Positions 17,980-26,869 of a DNA stretch of 64,000 nucleotides are shown here, piece after piece. The position numbers and the translations under genes were made by a program. Each line of letters opens with the position of its first letter. Positions within the stretch are counted from its first letter, which is position 1. Origin of the DNA: Chryseobacterium viscerum (GTDB taxonomy: Bacteria; Bacteroidota; Bacteroidia; Flavobacteriales; Weeksellaceae). A model generated the notes under the pieces. It was not told the origin of the DNA, did not search any database, and was given only the letters and a program-made list of their open reading frames with translations. The stretch covers positions 2,976,001 to 3,040,000 of the forward strand of contig NZ_JAPDFT010000001.1 of the NCBI RefSeq assembly GCF_025949665.1, given 5' to 3'.

Positions 17980-18612
17980 ATGAGAAAAATAGTCTTTCTT
18001 TTATTCGCAGTATGTGGAACATTTTGCCTTGCTCAAAAACAATTCCAGCCGGCGGGCTCTACCCTTCTCGAAACAGTAGACGGAGATCTTGATGGTGATA
18101 AAATTCCTGAAAAAGTAATCATCTACACGACAAAAGATGAGGGTGAGCTGGGAAAAATCCGTGAAATTCAAATTCTGAAAAAAATCAGTGGAAAATGGAC
18201 AATTTTTGAAAAATCAAGAAACGCGGTTATGGAAAGCAGTGCCGGAGGTATGATGGGTGATCCTTACGGAGAAACTAAAATAGAAAAAGGCATTCTGATC
18301 ATTTCTCAAAATGGCGGAAGCAGCTGGAAGTGGGATGTTACAGACAAATATAGATTTCAGAACGGACACTTTGAACTCATAGGAACCTCCTCAACTTCAG
18401 GAAGACCTGGAGATTACTGGAAGGATATAGATTTCAACCTTTCAACAGGGCAGTTGAACTATACAAAAGAGGTGGAAAATACAGCTGAACATGGTAAATC
18501 TTTGAAGGAAACCTATATTAAAAAAGGACTAAAGATTAATCTGCAAAACAGAAATCAGGAAAAACAGCAAAAAATAGTTCTTCCGAAAACAAAAGAAGAA
18601 GTTTATTTTTAA
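17980..18612 (+). CDS. secreted protein of unknown function with calcium-loop-like motif
   Basis: A 210-residue protein with a signal peptide (about residues 1-18, ending CLAQ). A DGDLDGDKIPEKVII segment near residue 35 looks like an EF-hand or FG-GAP calcium loop. The remainder is beta-rich and ends in a basic tail. It resembles the exported protein at 28618 only in this motif. It is monocistronic. No family can be named with confidence. Confidence 0.75.
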   Translation: MRKIVFLLFAVCGTFCLAQKQFQPAGSTLLETVDGDLDGDKIPEKVIIYTTKDEGELGKIREIQILKKISGKWTIFEKSRNAVMESSAGGMMGDPYGETKIEKGILIISQNGGSSWKWDVTDKYRFQNGHFELIGTSSTSGRPGDYWKDIDFNLSTGQLNYTKEVENTAEHGKSLKETYIKKGLKINLQNRNQEKQQKIVLPKTKEEVYF

Positions 18613-18635
18613 ATAAAGGTTTTAAAATTTAAGTT

Positions 18636-18689
18636 TTGGCTAAAGCCAATTGAATTTTATTTTTTTAGCAAACGGGCTAAAGCCCGTTT
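18636..18689. repeat. pair of GGCTAAAGCC palindromes
   Basis: TTGGCTAAAGCCAA (18636-18649) and AAACGGGCTAAAGCCCGTTT (18670-18689) share the core GGCTAAAGCC. It lies between convergent genes and may act as a terminator; it looks like an interspersed hairpin element. Confidence 0.7.
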
Positions 18690-18719
18690 CTATTGAATAT
18701 CCTGTATTGATTTATAGGC

Positions 18720-19280
18720 TTAATGATCATCAAACTCATTATTCTTCAACAGTTCGGCTAAGACTTTTTTAGCACGCATGACCCTTACTTTGGTATTAGC
18801 TACAGAAATTCCCAGTTCTTCAGCAATTTCTTTGATGCTTTTTTCTTCAAAAAACCTCAACTTGATAATATCCTGATAGTTGGCATCCAGAGATTCTATG
18901 GTTTTGATGATTTTCTTCTGCTCTTCTTCCGAAATCAAAAGTTCTTCCGGAGACTTTGCATATTGATTTTTAACTTCATCAAGATTTTCAACAGCATCTT
19001 CATTCTCCCGGTTCTTTTTTCTCCAGAAATCGATAACAGTATTTTGAGCAATAGTGAGAATCCAGGTTTTAAACTGAAAATGAGGATCAAACATATCGAG
19101 TTTAGACAATACTTTTGAAAAAACATTTACGGTGATTTCATCGGCATCGTTTTCATCTCTTACCTTTTTCATGACAAAGGAGAAAACATCCACCCAAAAA
19201 ACGTTGATGAGTTTAGTCTGGGCCTTCTGATCTTTATCCTTGGCCTTCTGTATGAGCAGGAATAGCTGTTCGTCATTCAT
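18720..19280 (-). CDS. ECF-type sigma-70 family RNA polymerase sigma factor
   Basis: A 186-residue sigma factor. Region 2 is near residues 10-80 (DADEITVNVFSKVLSKL, FKTWILTIAQNTVIDFWRK). Region 4 is near 125-180 (LDANYQDIIKLRFFEEKSIKEIAEELGISVANTKVRVMRAKK). No anti-sigma gene lies beside it. The start at ATG 19280 is chosen because an upstream TTG would overlap the promoter: TATATTTG at 19287-19294 leaves only 6 nt before this ATG, so the message may lack a leader. The regulon is unknown. Confidence 0.9.
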   Translation of the reverse strand: MNDEQLFLLIQKAKDKDQKAQTKLINVFWVDVFSFVMKKVRDENDADEITVNVFSKVLSKLDMFDPHFQFKTWILTIAQNTVIDFWRKKNRENEDAVENLDEVKNQYAKSPEELLISEEEQKKIIKTIESLDANYQDIIKLRFFEEKSIKEIAEELGISVANTKVRVMRAKKVLAELLKNNEFDDH

Positions 19281-19286
19281 TAATAA

Positions 19287-19317
19287 CAAATATAGCGTAT
19301 TTGGGGCATAATTGCAA
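19287..19317 (-). promoter_or_regulatory. promoter of the sigma factor gene
   Basis: Minus-strand TTG (19315-19317), a 20 bp spacer, TATATTTG (19287-19294), then 6 nt to ATG 19280. Confidence 0.65.
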
Positions 19318-19430
19318 AAGGGAAAACAGCGAATCTGCTTCTGCTTGCAAAGTTCTCATCAAAGCATTTTCAGGTTTCCACGAATTTGCTTATTTGCGGT
19401 TTCTGCTTTTTCTCTTCCTTCTGAATTTAC

Positions 19431-19438
19431 TATCTTTG
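19431..19438 (+). promoter_or_regulatory. -7 box of tyrS
   Basis: TATCTTTG matches the TAnnTTTG consensus, 28 bp before the tyrS ATG. A -33 TTG is not evident. Confidence 0.5.
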
Positions 19439-19466
19439 CCTCTTAAAATTTTAAAGTTAACAATCA

Positions 19467-20762
19467 ATGAATTCCTTTATAGAAGAACTGAAATGGCGTG
19501 GTCTGTTTGCCGATATGATGCCAGGAACCGATGAACAACTGAATAAAGAGGTAACTACTGCATATATTGGTTTTGATCCTACTGCCGATTCTTTACATAT
19601 CGGAAGCCTTATCCAGATAAAAATTTTAGCTCACTTCCAGCAGCATGGCCATAAGCCGATTGCTTTGGTAGGAGGTGCTACAGGAATGATTGGAGACCCT
19701 TCCGGGAAATCAGCTGAAAGAAATCTACTGGATGAAGAAACTCTTTTACACTATGTTGACTGTTTAAAGAACCAACTTTCAAAATTCTTGAATTTTGATG
19801 GAAATGAACCCAATAAAGCTGAATTGGTGAACAACTATGACTGGATGAAGAATATTTCTTTCCTTGATTTTGCTAAAAATGTTGGGAAAAATATTACCGT
19901 CAACTATATGATGGCTAAAGATTCAGTAAAGAAAAGACTTTCCGGAGACGCAGGTGTTGATGGAATGAGTTTTACAGAGTTCACCTACCAGTTAATTCAG
20001 GGATATGATTTCCTTCACTTGTACCAAAACAACAATGTAAAATTACAGATGGGAGGTTCTGACCAGTGGGGAAATATCACTACAGGAACAGAATTGATCC
20101 GTAGAAAAGCTCAGGGAGAAGCCTTTGCATTAACGGTTCCTTTGATAACAAAAGCTGACGGTTCTAAATTCGGAAAGTCTGAAAGCGGAGAAAATTATTG
20201 GCTTGACAAAAAGAAAACATCTCCTTACAAATTCTACCAGTTCTGGCTGAATGCTACTGATGATGATGCTGAAAGATTCATCAAGTTTTACACTTTCCTT
20301 GGAAAAGAAGAAATTGAAGCTTTGATTGAAGAGCATAAAACAGCTGCACACGAAAGAAAGCTGCAAAAGAAACTTGCTGAAGAGGTAACAGTTTGGGTAC
20401 ATGGAAGAGAAGAATATGAAAAGGCACTCAAGGCTTCCGAAATTCTTTTCGGACGTTCTACTGCTGAAGATCTGGTAAGCCTTGATGAGGAAATATTCCT
20501 TGAAGTTTTTGACGGGGTTCCTCAGAAAGAAATTGCAAAAGCTGATGTTTTAGGGGTAAATATTGTAGATCTTCTTTCTGAAAAATCAGGTTTCTTAAAA
20601 TCTAAGAGCGAAGCACAAAGAGAGATTAAAGGAAATGCGATCTCTGTCAACAAGCAAAAAGTAAATGATACTTTTACGGCTAATGAAACTGATCTTATTG
20701 ACGGTAAATTCTTATTGCTGCAAAAAGGTAAGAAAAGCTACTTTATTGTTAAGGTAGATTAA
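19467..20762 (+). CDS. tyrS: tyrosyl-tRNA synthetase
   Basis: A class I aminoacyl-tRNA synthetase charging tRNA-Tyr. At 431 residues it has the usual length. The HIGH-type signature is [10 protein letters not shown] near residue 46, tyrosine-binding residues lie in [13 protein letters not shown] and GGSDQWGN, and the KMSKS-type loop reads KFGKS near 233. A C-terminal S4 RNA-binding domain (about 365-430) contains [17 protein letters not shown]. It is a single gene followed by a strong terminator. Confidence 0.97.
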   Translation: MNSFIEELKWRGLFADMMPGTDEQLNKEVTTAYIGFDPTADSLHIGSLIQIKILAHFQQHGHKPIALVGGATGMIGDPSGKSAERNLLDEETLLHYVDCLKNQLSKFLNFDGNEPNKAELVNNYDWMKNISFLDFAKNVGKNITVNYMMAKDSVKKRLSGDAGVDGMSFTEFTYQLIQGYDFLHLYQNNNVKLQMGGSDQWGNITTGTELIRRKAQGEAFALTVPLITKADGSKFGKSESGENYWLDKKKTSPYKFYQFWLNATDDDAERFIKFYTFLGKEEIEALIEEHKTAAHERKLQKKLAEEVTVWVHGREEYEKALKASEILFGRSTAEDLVSLDEEIFLEVFDGVPQKEIAKADVLGVNIVDLLSEKSGFLKSKSEAQREIKGNAISVNKQKVNDTFTANETDLIDGKFLLLQKGKKSYFIVKVD

Positions 20763-20784
20763 TCTTAATACCATAGTAAATATA

Positions 20785-20820
20785 AAAACAGGCGCAGAGA
20801 TGAATCCCAGCGCCTGTTTT
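20785..20820. terminator. bidirectional terminator
   Basis: AAAACAGGCGC and GCGCCTGTTTT form a stem between the convergent tyrS and lipoprotein genes. Confidence 0.85.
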
Positions 20821-20839
20821 ATGTCCTAAAAATTTGATA

Positions 20840-21259
20840 TTAAAATGTATAGCTTGTAGAAGCTGATAAATACTGTCCGCTGGAAGTTCCTTCTTTCTTA
20901 AGTTCTCCGTCTACCCAGATCTGAACCTTCAAAGTAGCAGAAGCATCCGGTCCGATAGCATTTACTGCAACATTGGCACTGTATGCTCCCGATTCTGATG
21001 TCACCTCAGGGCTGCTCCACGTTGATCCGCTAAGACTTGATGCTGTAGTGGGGTTACCGTCAATTCCGTACACCGCTACATCAATATTACTGCCTGATGA
21101 AGCGATTGCCTTAAAAACTACTTTATGACTTTTTCCTGCTCCATTCACATTGTTGTCATCATCATCATTACTGCATGAAGCTGTAAACCCAATAAGCATT
21201 ACTGCTATTACTGCCACAAATGCACCTCTTAACAGCTGGTTCATTCTCATTTTTTTCAT
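20840..21259 (-). CDS. small lipoprotein, MmpS-like beta-sandwich pattern, unknown function
   Basis: A 139-residue lipoprotein: hydrophobic signal (residues about 10-28), lipobox FTASC with Cys29, then an Asp/Asn linker and a domain of about 100 residues. Its pattern (HKVVFKAIASSGSNIDVAVYG, STWSSPEV, TLKVQIWVDGELKKEG) parallels the second lipoprotein at 24110-24541, so the two are paralogs. The arrangement resembles MmpS-type accessory proteins, but that is a fold-level guess. It diverges from the kinase gene at 21461 and may be a target of that system. Confidence 0.85.
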   Translation of the reverse strand: MKKMRMNQLLRGAFVAVIAVMLIGFTASCSNDDDDNNVNGAGKSHKVVFKAIASSGSNIDVAVYGIDGNPTTASSLSGSTWSSPEVTSESGAYSANVAVNAIGPDASATLKVQIWVDGELKKEGTSSGQYLSASTSYTF

Positions 21260-21460
21260 AATCTTTTTGTTTAAATTTTAGTTACTATATTGAATATTCT
21301 ATGATTAATGATTTGATGTCTGCAAAGCTATGAGCATCACTTATGTCTATCAATCCTGAAAAATCAGTAATTTTTTCTACCTAAATTCAGGTATTTTTTA
21401 TGCTAAAATTTTTAATTAAATTGAGCGTTTAAAAAAAATATTTTTCAGATTTGATTTATA

Positions 21461-23434
21461 ATGAAGAGATTACTTGCCCTACTAAGCCTATTCTTATTTT
21501 TTAAATTGCAATCCCAGCAAATCATTCCGCTTAATGAGAAATCTTATATAGACAGCTTACAAAGCATTATAAAGGGAAATCTTCCGGATACTTCAAAAGC
21601 AACGGCTTTTTTTCTTTTATCTAATTATTATAGAAACAGTGATTCTGTTTTGAGTAAAAAATACCTTGAAAATGGGAAGATACAGGCCCGAAACAATCCT
21701 TTCTTTTCAGCAAAATATTATTATTACGAAGGACAATACAACCTGGACAGAAACAAAAGGAAAGCGGGTATTTCTTATCAGCAGGCTATCAAATCTTTAT
21801 CTAAATTTAAAAATGAAGAATCCGATTTTTTTCAGGCACTGGCCTGGTATAGCTATGGAGTTACCCAAAAAGATAAAGAGGGATATATTCCTTTAGTCAA
21901 AATCATGCTTGAAAAAAGTATTCCCCTGGTTGAAAAATATGAAAACAGTAGAAATTTAGGTTTCTTATATACACAGCTTGCAGTGATTCTTACTTATAAT
22001 GCACAGTTTAAAAAGGCAGAAGATTATAATAACAAAGCATTGAAAATCCTTGAAAAACAATATCCGGAGTCCGCTGAATTATTTTTCACATACCTCAATT
22101 CTGCCAACAATTTCTGCTATCAGGCCAATGGTGATGAAGCTGAAAAGTTTTTACATAAAGCAGAAAAACTCATCCGTCCTTATCCGGAATCTTCCTCCAA
22201 TGCATTCTATTATTACAGTAAAACCCTTTTGTATATTACCCGCCAAAAAAATGCAGAAGCACTCTCGGTGATAGAAAAAGGGATTTTTTATGCAAAAAAA
22301 TTCAATCAGAATCTTCTGGCTCAGATGTTTTATTTCAATAAGTATGATATTTTAAAGAAACTTAAAAGGTATAACGAAGCCAAGACTACTTTAGAAGATG
22401 TTTTAGCAGAAAAGTCCTTGGCCATTGATCTTAACAACAGAAAAACTTTTTATAAGCAGCTTTCTTTACTCAATGAAGAAACAGGAAATACCAAAGAGGC
22501 ACTCTTATGGGAGCAGAAATATTCTAAACTCAACGACAGTCTGAACACCGAAAATGTGAAGCTGGAAATCAACAAACTCGAATCCAAATTCAATACGGCT
22601 GAAAAGGAAAGAAAAATAGCGACTTTAAATGCCGAAAAAAATCAAAAGGATCTGGAAGTAAACAAGAAGAACTCTTATTTATGGGGAATGGGTCTTGTTT
22701 TACTGCTAGCATTAAGCCTTCTGGCCTTTCTTTTTATCATTTTCAGAAAAAATAAAAAAATAAACAAACAGAAAATAGAGGATATTAAACAAAAAGAAGA
22801 ATTATCCCTTACCAAAGCTATTCTTGATGGTGAAGAAAGAGAAAGAGAGCGTATTGCAAGAGATCTCCATGATGGTCTGGGTGGAATGCTCGCAGGGGTC
22901 AAAATAAATTTTTCTACATGGTCTTCCAATCACCTGCATCCTGAAAAGGATCAGGAATTTTATAAAATCTTAGGTCAGCTGGACAATTCGGTAAGCGAAC
23001 TCCGCCACGTAGCAAGAAATTTAATGCCTGAATCTTTGCTTAATTTTGGTTTGGAAACGGCCATACATGATTTATGTGAATTTTACAGCAGAAAAAACCT
23101 CGACATTGATTTTCAGGCTATTGATATTAGTAAGACATTACCTGTAAATATTCAGCTTAATATTTACAGGATTGTACAGGAATTATTAGCCAATGCCATA
23201 AAACATGCAGAAGCCAGCAGCATCTTGCTTCAATGCTCACAATCTGGTGAAAATTTTCTAATCACGATTGAAGACAACGGAAAAGGGTTTGATAAAAATA
23301 TAGAGAACTCTACCAAAAGTATGGGACTTCGTAATCTGAAAAATCGGGTCAGCTATCTGAAAGGAAAAATGGAAATACATTCAGATGATCAGGGAACAGC
23401 CATTAATATAGAACTCAACATCCATGGAGAATGA
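21461..23434 (+). CDS. TPR-containing NarX-type sensor histidine kinase
   Basis: A 657-residue kinase: signal peptide (about 1-18), an extracytoplasmic TPR-like helical region (about 40-370), coiled coil, membrane segment (about 405-427), then a HisKA_3 domain with the phosphoacceptor His470 in ERERIARDLHDGLGGM. The HATPase_c motifs are ELLANAIKHA, EDNGKGF and MGLRNL. The next gene, a NarL-type regulator, overlaps it by 11 bp, giving translational coupling. The sensed signal is unknown; TPRs suggest protein contact. Confidence 0.93.
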   Translation: MKRLLALLSLFLFFKLQSQQIIPLNEKSYIDSLQSIIKGNLPDTSKATAFFLLSNYYRNSDSVLSKKYLENGKIQARNNPFFSAKYYYYEGQYNLDRNKRKAGISYQQAIKSLSKFKNEESDFFQALAWYSYGVTQKDKEGYIPLVKIMLEKSIPLVEKYENSRNLGFLYTQLAVILTYNAQFKKAEDYNNKALKILEKQYPESAELFFTYLNSANNFCYQANGDEAEKFLHKAEKLIRPYPESSSNAFYYYSKTLLYITRQKNAEALSVIEKGIFYAKKFNQNLLAQMFYFNKYDILKKLKRYNEAKTTLEDVLAEKSLAIDLNNRKTFYKQLSLLNEETGNTKEALLWEQKYSKLNDSLNTENVKLEINKLESKFNTAEKERKIATLNAEKNQKDLEVNKKNSYLWGMGLVLLLALSLLAFLFIIFRKNKKINKQKIEDIKQKEELSLTKAILDGEERERERIARDLHDGLGGMLAGVKINFSTWSSNHLHPEKDQEFYKILGQLDNSVSELRHVARNLMPESLLNFGLETAIHDLCEFYSRKNLDIDFQAIDISKTLPVNIQLNIYRIVQELLANAIKHAEASSILLQCSQSGENFLITIEDNGKGFDKNIENSTKSMGLRNLKNRVSYLKGKMEIHSDDQGTAINIELNIHGE

Positions 23435-24062
23435 GAAAATAAATATCATCATCGTAGACGATCATCCTATTGTCATCGAAGGTCTAAGAATGATGCTGCA
23501 CAGCCAGCCTATTTTTAACGTAACGGGAAGTTTTACTTCCGGTACAGAAACGATCAGCTTTATTCAATCGCAGATGGTAGATATCATCCTCCTTGATATT
23601 ACCCTGCCCGATGCCAAAGGAACAGAATTATGCAGAGAAATAAAGAAAATTTCTCCGAATACCTCGGTGATTATGTTCAGTAACCGCTCTGAACGGAGCA
23701 TCATCATGCAGTCTATACAAAATGGGGCAAGCGGCTATCTTCTCAAGAATACTTCTATTGATGAACTTGTAATATGCATCAAAGGTGCTCTTTCCGGAGA
23801 TATTGTTTTCTGCAATGAGACAAAACAAATCATCAGCCGTCCTTCCCAACATGATCTGCCAACACCACGGCTTACCAAAAGAGAAAAGCAGATCCTGCAG
23901 ATGGTAGCACAAGGGAAAACAAGTAATGTGATTGCCGAGGAGCTGTTCTTAAGCCCGCTTACTGTAGATACCCACCGGAAGAATCTGCTTCAGAAGTTTC
24001 AGGCAAAGAATTCAACAGAACTTATCAATCTTGCGGTACAGCAACAATTGATTGAAAAATAA
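23424..24062 (+). CDS. NarL/FixJ-type response regulator
   Basis: A 212-residue regulator with a receiver (residues 1-125; D12, D13, phosphoacceptor D58 in IILLDITLPD, K108 in YLLKN) and a C-terminal LuxR-type HTH (about 148-208, LTKREKQILQMVAQGKTSNVIAEEL, then VDTHRKNLLQKF). The start overlaps the 3' end of the kinase gene. It should be phosphorylated by that kinase; the flanking lipoprotein genes are likely but unproven targets. Confidence 0.95.
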   Translation: MENEKINIIIVDDHPIVIEGLRMMLHSQPIFNVTGSFTSGTETISFIQSQMVDIILLDITLPDAKGTELCREIKKISPNTSVIMFSNRSERSIIMQSIQNGASGYLLKNTSIDELVICIKGALSGDIVFCNETKQIISRPSQHDLPTPRLTKREKQILQMVAQGKTSNVIAEELFLSPLTVDTHRKNLLQKFQAKNSTELINLAVQQQLIEK

Positions 24063-24088
24063 AAAACCGCTCTGGGAGCGGTTTTTTT
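24063..24088. terminator. bidirectional terminator
   Basis: ACCGCT and AGCGGT flank CTGGG, bordered by A and T runs, between the convergent regulator and lipoprotein genes. Confidence 0.85.
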
Positions 24089-24109
24089 GTATATAAATAT
24101 GGTGATATT

Positions 24110-24541
24110 TTATGGTTCTAAGAAACTGTAATCGATAGAAGCAACTAATACTCCTTTTCCTTTTTTCTTAACAGTTCTTGCAACTTCTCCATCTATGTAA
24201 AGATTGATCGTTAACTCAGAATTATCATCCGGCATTGACGCGTTAGCATCAAGATTCAGCTGTGCCTGGCTGGAGTTCACAAAGAATTCCCCACTTGTCC
24301 ATGGTGAAGTTACCGGTGACTGCGGAGTATTGTATATTGTGTTCTGAGCCGTGCCCACCTGTGTTACAACACTTATAATGTTTCCTCCTGTAGTGGTCTT
24401 CACTTCAAACTGAACTACATGATCCTTAAATTCTTCATCGTCATCTTTTTTACAAGAACTGACAACGGTAATTACAGAAAATAATAAAACGAATAAAAAA
24501 GAAAGTCTAAGTAAACTTTTTGAATTGTAAAATTGCTTCAT
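24110..24541 (-). CDS. small lipoprotein paralogous to the one at 20840
   Basis: A 143-residue lipoprotein. ATG 24541 (MKQFYNSKS) gives a proper signal peptide, and the longer frame upstream would bury it, so the short start is chosen. The lipobox is TVVSSCKKDDD. The body has HVVQFEVKTTTGGNIISVVTQVG, TSPWTSGEFFV, SELTINLYIDGEVARTV and a Tyr-containing end. The order of these blocks matches the lipoprotein at 20840. Both converge on or diverge from the same two-component pair, one on each side. Function unknown. Confidence 0.85.
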   Translation of the reverse strand: MKQFYNSKSLLRLSFLFVLLFSVITVVSSCKKDDDEEFKDHVVQFEVKTTTGGNIISVVTQVGTAQNTIYNTPQSPVTSPWTSGEFFVNSSQAQLNLDANASMPDDNSELTINLYIDGEVARTVKKKGKGVLVASIDYSFLEP

Positions 24542-24775
24542 TTCTCCAAATAGATTTTTTAATGTTTCAAATATAAGTTTTTTATTAATATAAAAATAAT
24601 TTTTATGAAAATTTTCCAATAAAGATTTCTAAATAATATCAAATCAATAAAAAGAAAAAGTCTCCTCTAAAGTCCAAAAATACACTTCAAAGAACCAATC
24701 CTTACACATAAAGCACCATCTGCCCAAAGTTCATTGTATGAATAATAAAAGTTAAGATTCTGAGTGTAATTTAAT

Positions 24776-24783
24776 TATCTTTG
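24776..24783 (+). promoter_or_regulatory. -7 box of the esterase gene, leaderless arrangement
   Basis: TATCTTTG ends 4 nt before ATG 24788, the same distance as at the kinase gene 9135, which implies little or no 5' leader. Confidence 0.6.
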
Positions 24784-24787
24784 CTGT

Positions 24788-25426
24788 ATGAATTTAGATT
24801 ATCTAGTAAGGGAGCCGGAAAACATTACTTCCAATACCCCTATTCTTTTTATGCTTCATGGCTACGGCAGTAACGAACAGGATCTTTTCAGCTTTAGGGA
24901 AACGCTTCCCAATGACTGGATCATTGTAAGCTTCAGAGCTCCGCGCGATACTCAATTTGAAGGATATTCCTGGTATGATATTAATTTCAACGATCCCGAA
25001 AACTTTATTGACGTTCCACAGGCAAAGGAGTCTTTAAATGCTGTATTGGAAAGTATGCTTAAGATCATCAACCATTATGGACTTACAGAAAGTAAAGCTC
25101 ATCTGTGCGGTTTCAGCCAGGGAGGAATTTTATGCTATGCTTTGGCTTTAAAACATCCTGAACTTTTCAATTATGTTGCTTGTTTAAGCAGTTATCCTGA
25201 AGATAAAATTCTGGACGGTATTGTAAAAGATAAAAAGAAACTGGAAGGGCTTCGTTTCTTTATTTCACATGGTACTGATGATGCTGTGATTCCACTTGAA
25301 TGGGGAAGAAAAGCGGCAGATCTTCTGTATGATCTAAGCTGTTACTTCACGTTCAGAGAATATATGAGCGGACATGGCGTCAATCAGAAAAATTATATGG
25401 ATCTGATGGAATTCTTTTCCAAATAA
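24788..25426 (+). CDS. alpha/beta hydrolase, phospholipase/carboxylesterase type
   Basis: A 212-residue cytoplasmic hydrolase. The oxyanion region is LFMLHGYGSNEQD, the nucleophile elbow is CGFSQGG (Ser near residue 116), the acid is in SHGTDDAVIP and the catalytic His lies in MSGHGVNQ. The length and motifs fit the YpfH/carboxylesterase branch acting on short acyl esters. There is no signal peptide. It is transcribed alone and closed by a terminator at 25485. Confidence 0.92.
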   Translation: MNLDYLVREPENITSNTPILFMLHGYGSNEQDLFSFRETLPNDWIIVSFRAPRDTQFEGYSWYDINFNDPENFIDVPQAKESLNAVLESMLKIINHYGLTESKAHLCGFSQGGILCYALALKHPELFNYVACLSSYPEDKILDGIVKDKKKLEGLRFFISHGTDDAVIPLEWGRKAADLLYDLSCYFTFREYMSGHGVNQKNYMDLMEFFSK

Positions 25427-25484
25427 CCACAACCCGATTTGACATAAATTCAATAAAAAACATCAATTCATTGTAGTTTATATA

Positions 25485-25514
25485 AACATTCCTGCTTTTG
25501 GAATGTTTTTTTTT
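25485..25514 (+). terminator. rho-independent terminator
   Basis: AACATTCC and GGAATGTT form a stem followed by a T-run, between the esterase and the aspartyl protease gene. Confidence 0.85.
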
Positions 25515-25545
25515 ATCATAAAGATAATTTCAGTAAATTCAGTAA

Positions 25546-26865
25546 ATGAAATTTAAATTGTTTTTACTGGGATTATTTCTAAGCATTTTTGTAAATGCCC
25601 AGAATTCTTTTGAGTTGATTAATACAAAAAAAGCGGTAATTCCTTTTCAGTTTATCAACAATCTTATCTTTATTCCTATCAATGTTAATGGTGCGGAGCT
25701 TACCTTTTTGCTGGATACGGGAGTTTCGGAGACTATTCTTTTCAGTCTGGAAAATAAAGAACTGAAACTGAGCAATGTTGAAAAAGTTAAGTTTTCCGGT
25801 CTTGGAGGAAGTTTAAGTATTGATGGTTTAAAATCTGAACGCAATTTAGGTAAAATAGGAAATGAAATTGTCAATACTTCTATGGCTCTTTATATCATTA
25901 TTGATGAAGAATTTAATATTTCACCTCACGTAGGAATTCCTGTAAATGGGGTTATCGGATATCATTTTTTTAAAGATCATCTTATTTACATCGATTATGC
26001 TTCAAAGAAAATAACTGTTTATGAAAATGCGGACCTTCTAAAAAAGAAAACCAAAAGATTTGAAGAGTTTCCCATCACAATTGAAAAAGATAAGCCTTAT
26101 CTGTATGCCGGTGTAGAAATGACAAATGAAAAGAAAGATTCAAAACTGCTGATTGACCTTGGCAACAGTGATGCTATCTGGCTCTTCCCTACCCTGATTA
26201 AAAACTTCGTCTACAACAGACCGAATATTGATGATTTTCTTGGACGCGGATTCAATGGAGATATCTACGGCAAAAGAAGCCGGATTCATAATTTTTATCT
26301 TGGAAGCTTTAAATTTGAAAAGCCTCTTACTGCTATGCCGGATGAATTTTCTATCCAGCATGTCAAATTGGTAGAAAGCAGGAAAGGTTCTGTGGGAAGC
26401 GAAATTATGCGGAGATTTACCGTAATTTTTGATTATCCTAACCAAAAACTGTATCTGAGGAAAAACAAATATTTTGACGATCCTTTTCATTTTAATATGA
26501 GCGGCCTGGATTTCAAACAGGATGGCCTGGAATGGCAGGAAGATAAAGTAAAAATCGAGACCCAAAAATCTATGATGGTAGCAACCGAAGTTTATAAAGA
26601 CGCTTTCCAGTATAAGTTCAGTTTAAAACCAATATTTTCTATTGCAGGAGTAAGAAAAGATTCTCCCGCTTATGCAGCAGGATTGCAAAAGGATGACAGA
26701 ATTCTAAGTATAAACGGAGAGCAAACCTCGGATATGACTCTGGAAAAAATTGTAGAACTTATGAAATCTAATGAAGGAAGAAATATTACCATGGTTATTC
26801 AAAGGAAAAATCAAAAACTGACCTTGAGTTTCGCACTGGAAGATCCCATTCCTTATCAAGAATAA
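25546..26865 (+). CDS. exported retropepsin-like aspartyl protease with PDZ domain
   Basis: A 439-residue protein. The signal peptide is about 1-19 (ending VNAQ). The first aspartyl half has the active motif LLDTGVSET with Asp57. A second half has LLIDLGNSD near residue 203, with the D-L-G variant. A C-terminal PDZ domain (about 350-425) has IFSIAGVRKDSPAYAAGLQKDDRILSINGEQ. The fold is that of pepsin-like/retropepsin proteins common in Bacteroidota; whether both sites work is unknown. It lies 4 bp from the next gene, forming an operon. Confidence 0.9.
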   Translation: MKFKLFLLGLFLSIFVNAQNSFELINTKKAVIPFQFINNLIFIPINVNGAELTFLLDTGVSETILFSLENKELKLSNVEKVKFSGLGGSLSIDGLKSERNLGKIGNEIVNTSMALYIIIDEEFNISPHVGIPVNGVIGYHFFKDHLIYIDYASKKITVYENADLLKKKTKRFEEFPITIEKDKPYLYAGVEMTNEKKDSKLLIDLGNSDAIWLFPTLIKNFVYNRPNIDDFLGRGFNGDIYGKRSRIHNFYLGSFKFEKPLTAMPDEFSIQHVKLVESRKGSVGSEIMRRFTVIFDYPNQKLYLRKNKYFDDPFHFNMSGLDFKQDGLEWQEDKVKIETQKSMMVATEVYKDAFQYKFSLKPIFSIAGVRKDSPAYAAGLQKDDRILSINGEQTSDMTLEKIVELMKSNEGRNITMVIQRKNQKLTLSFALEDPIPYQE

Positions 26866-26869
26866 AAAT

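Noticed and set aside
24542-24619. Longer N-terminus of the second small lipoprotein
   Set aside because: It would put 26 polar/aromatic residues before the signal peptide and make the lipobox unusable.
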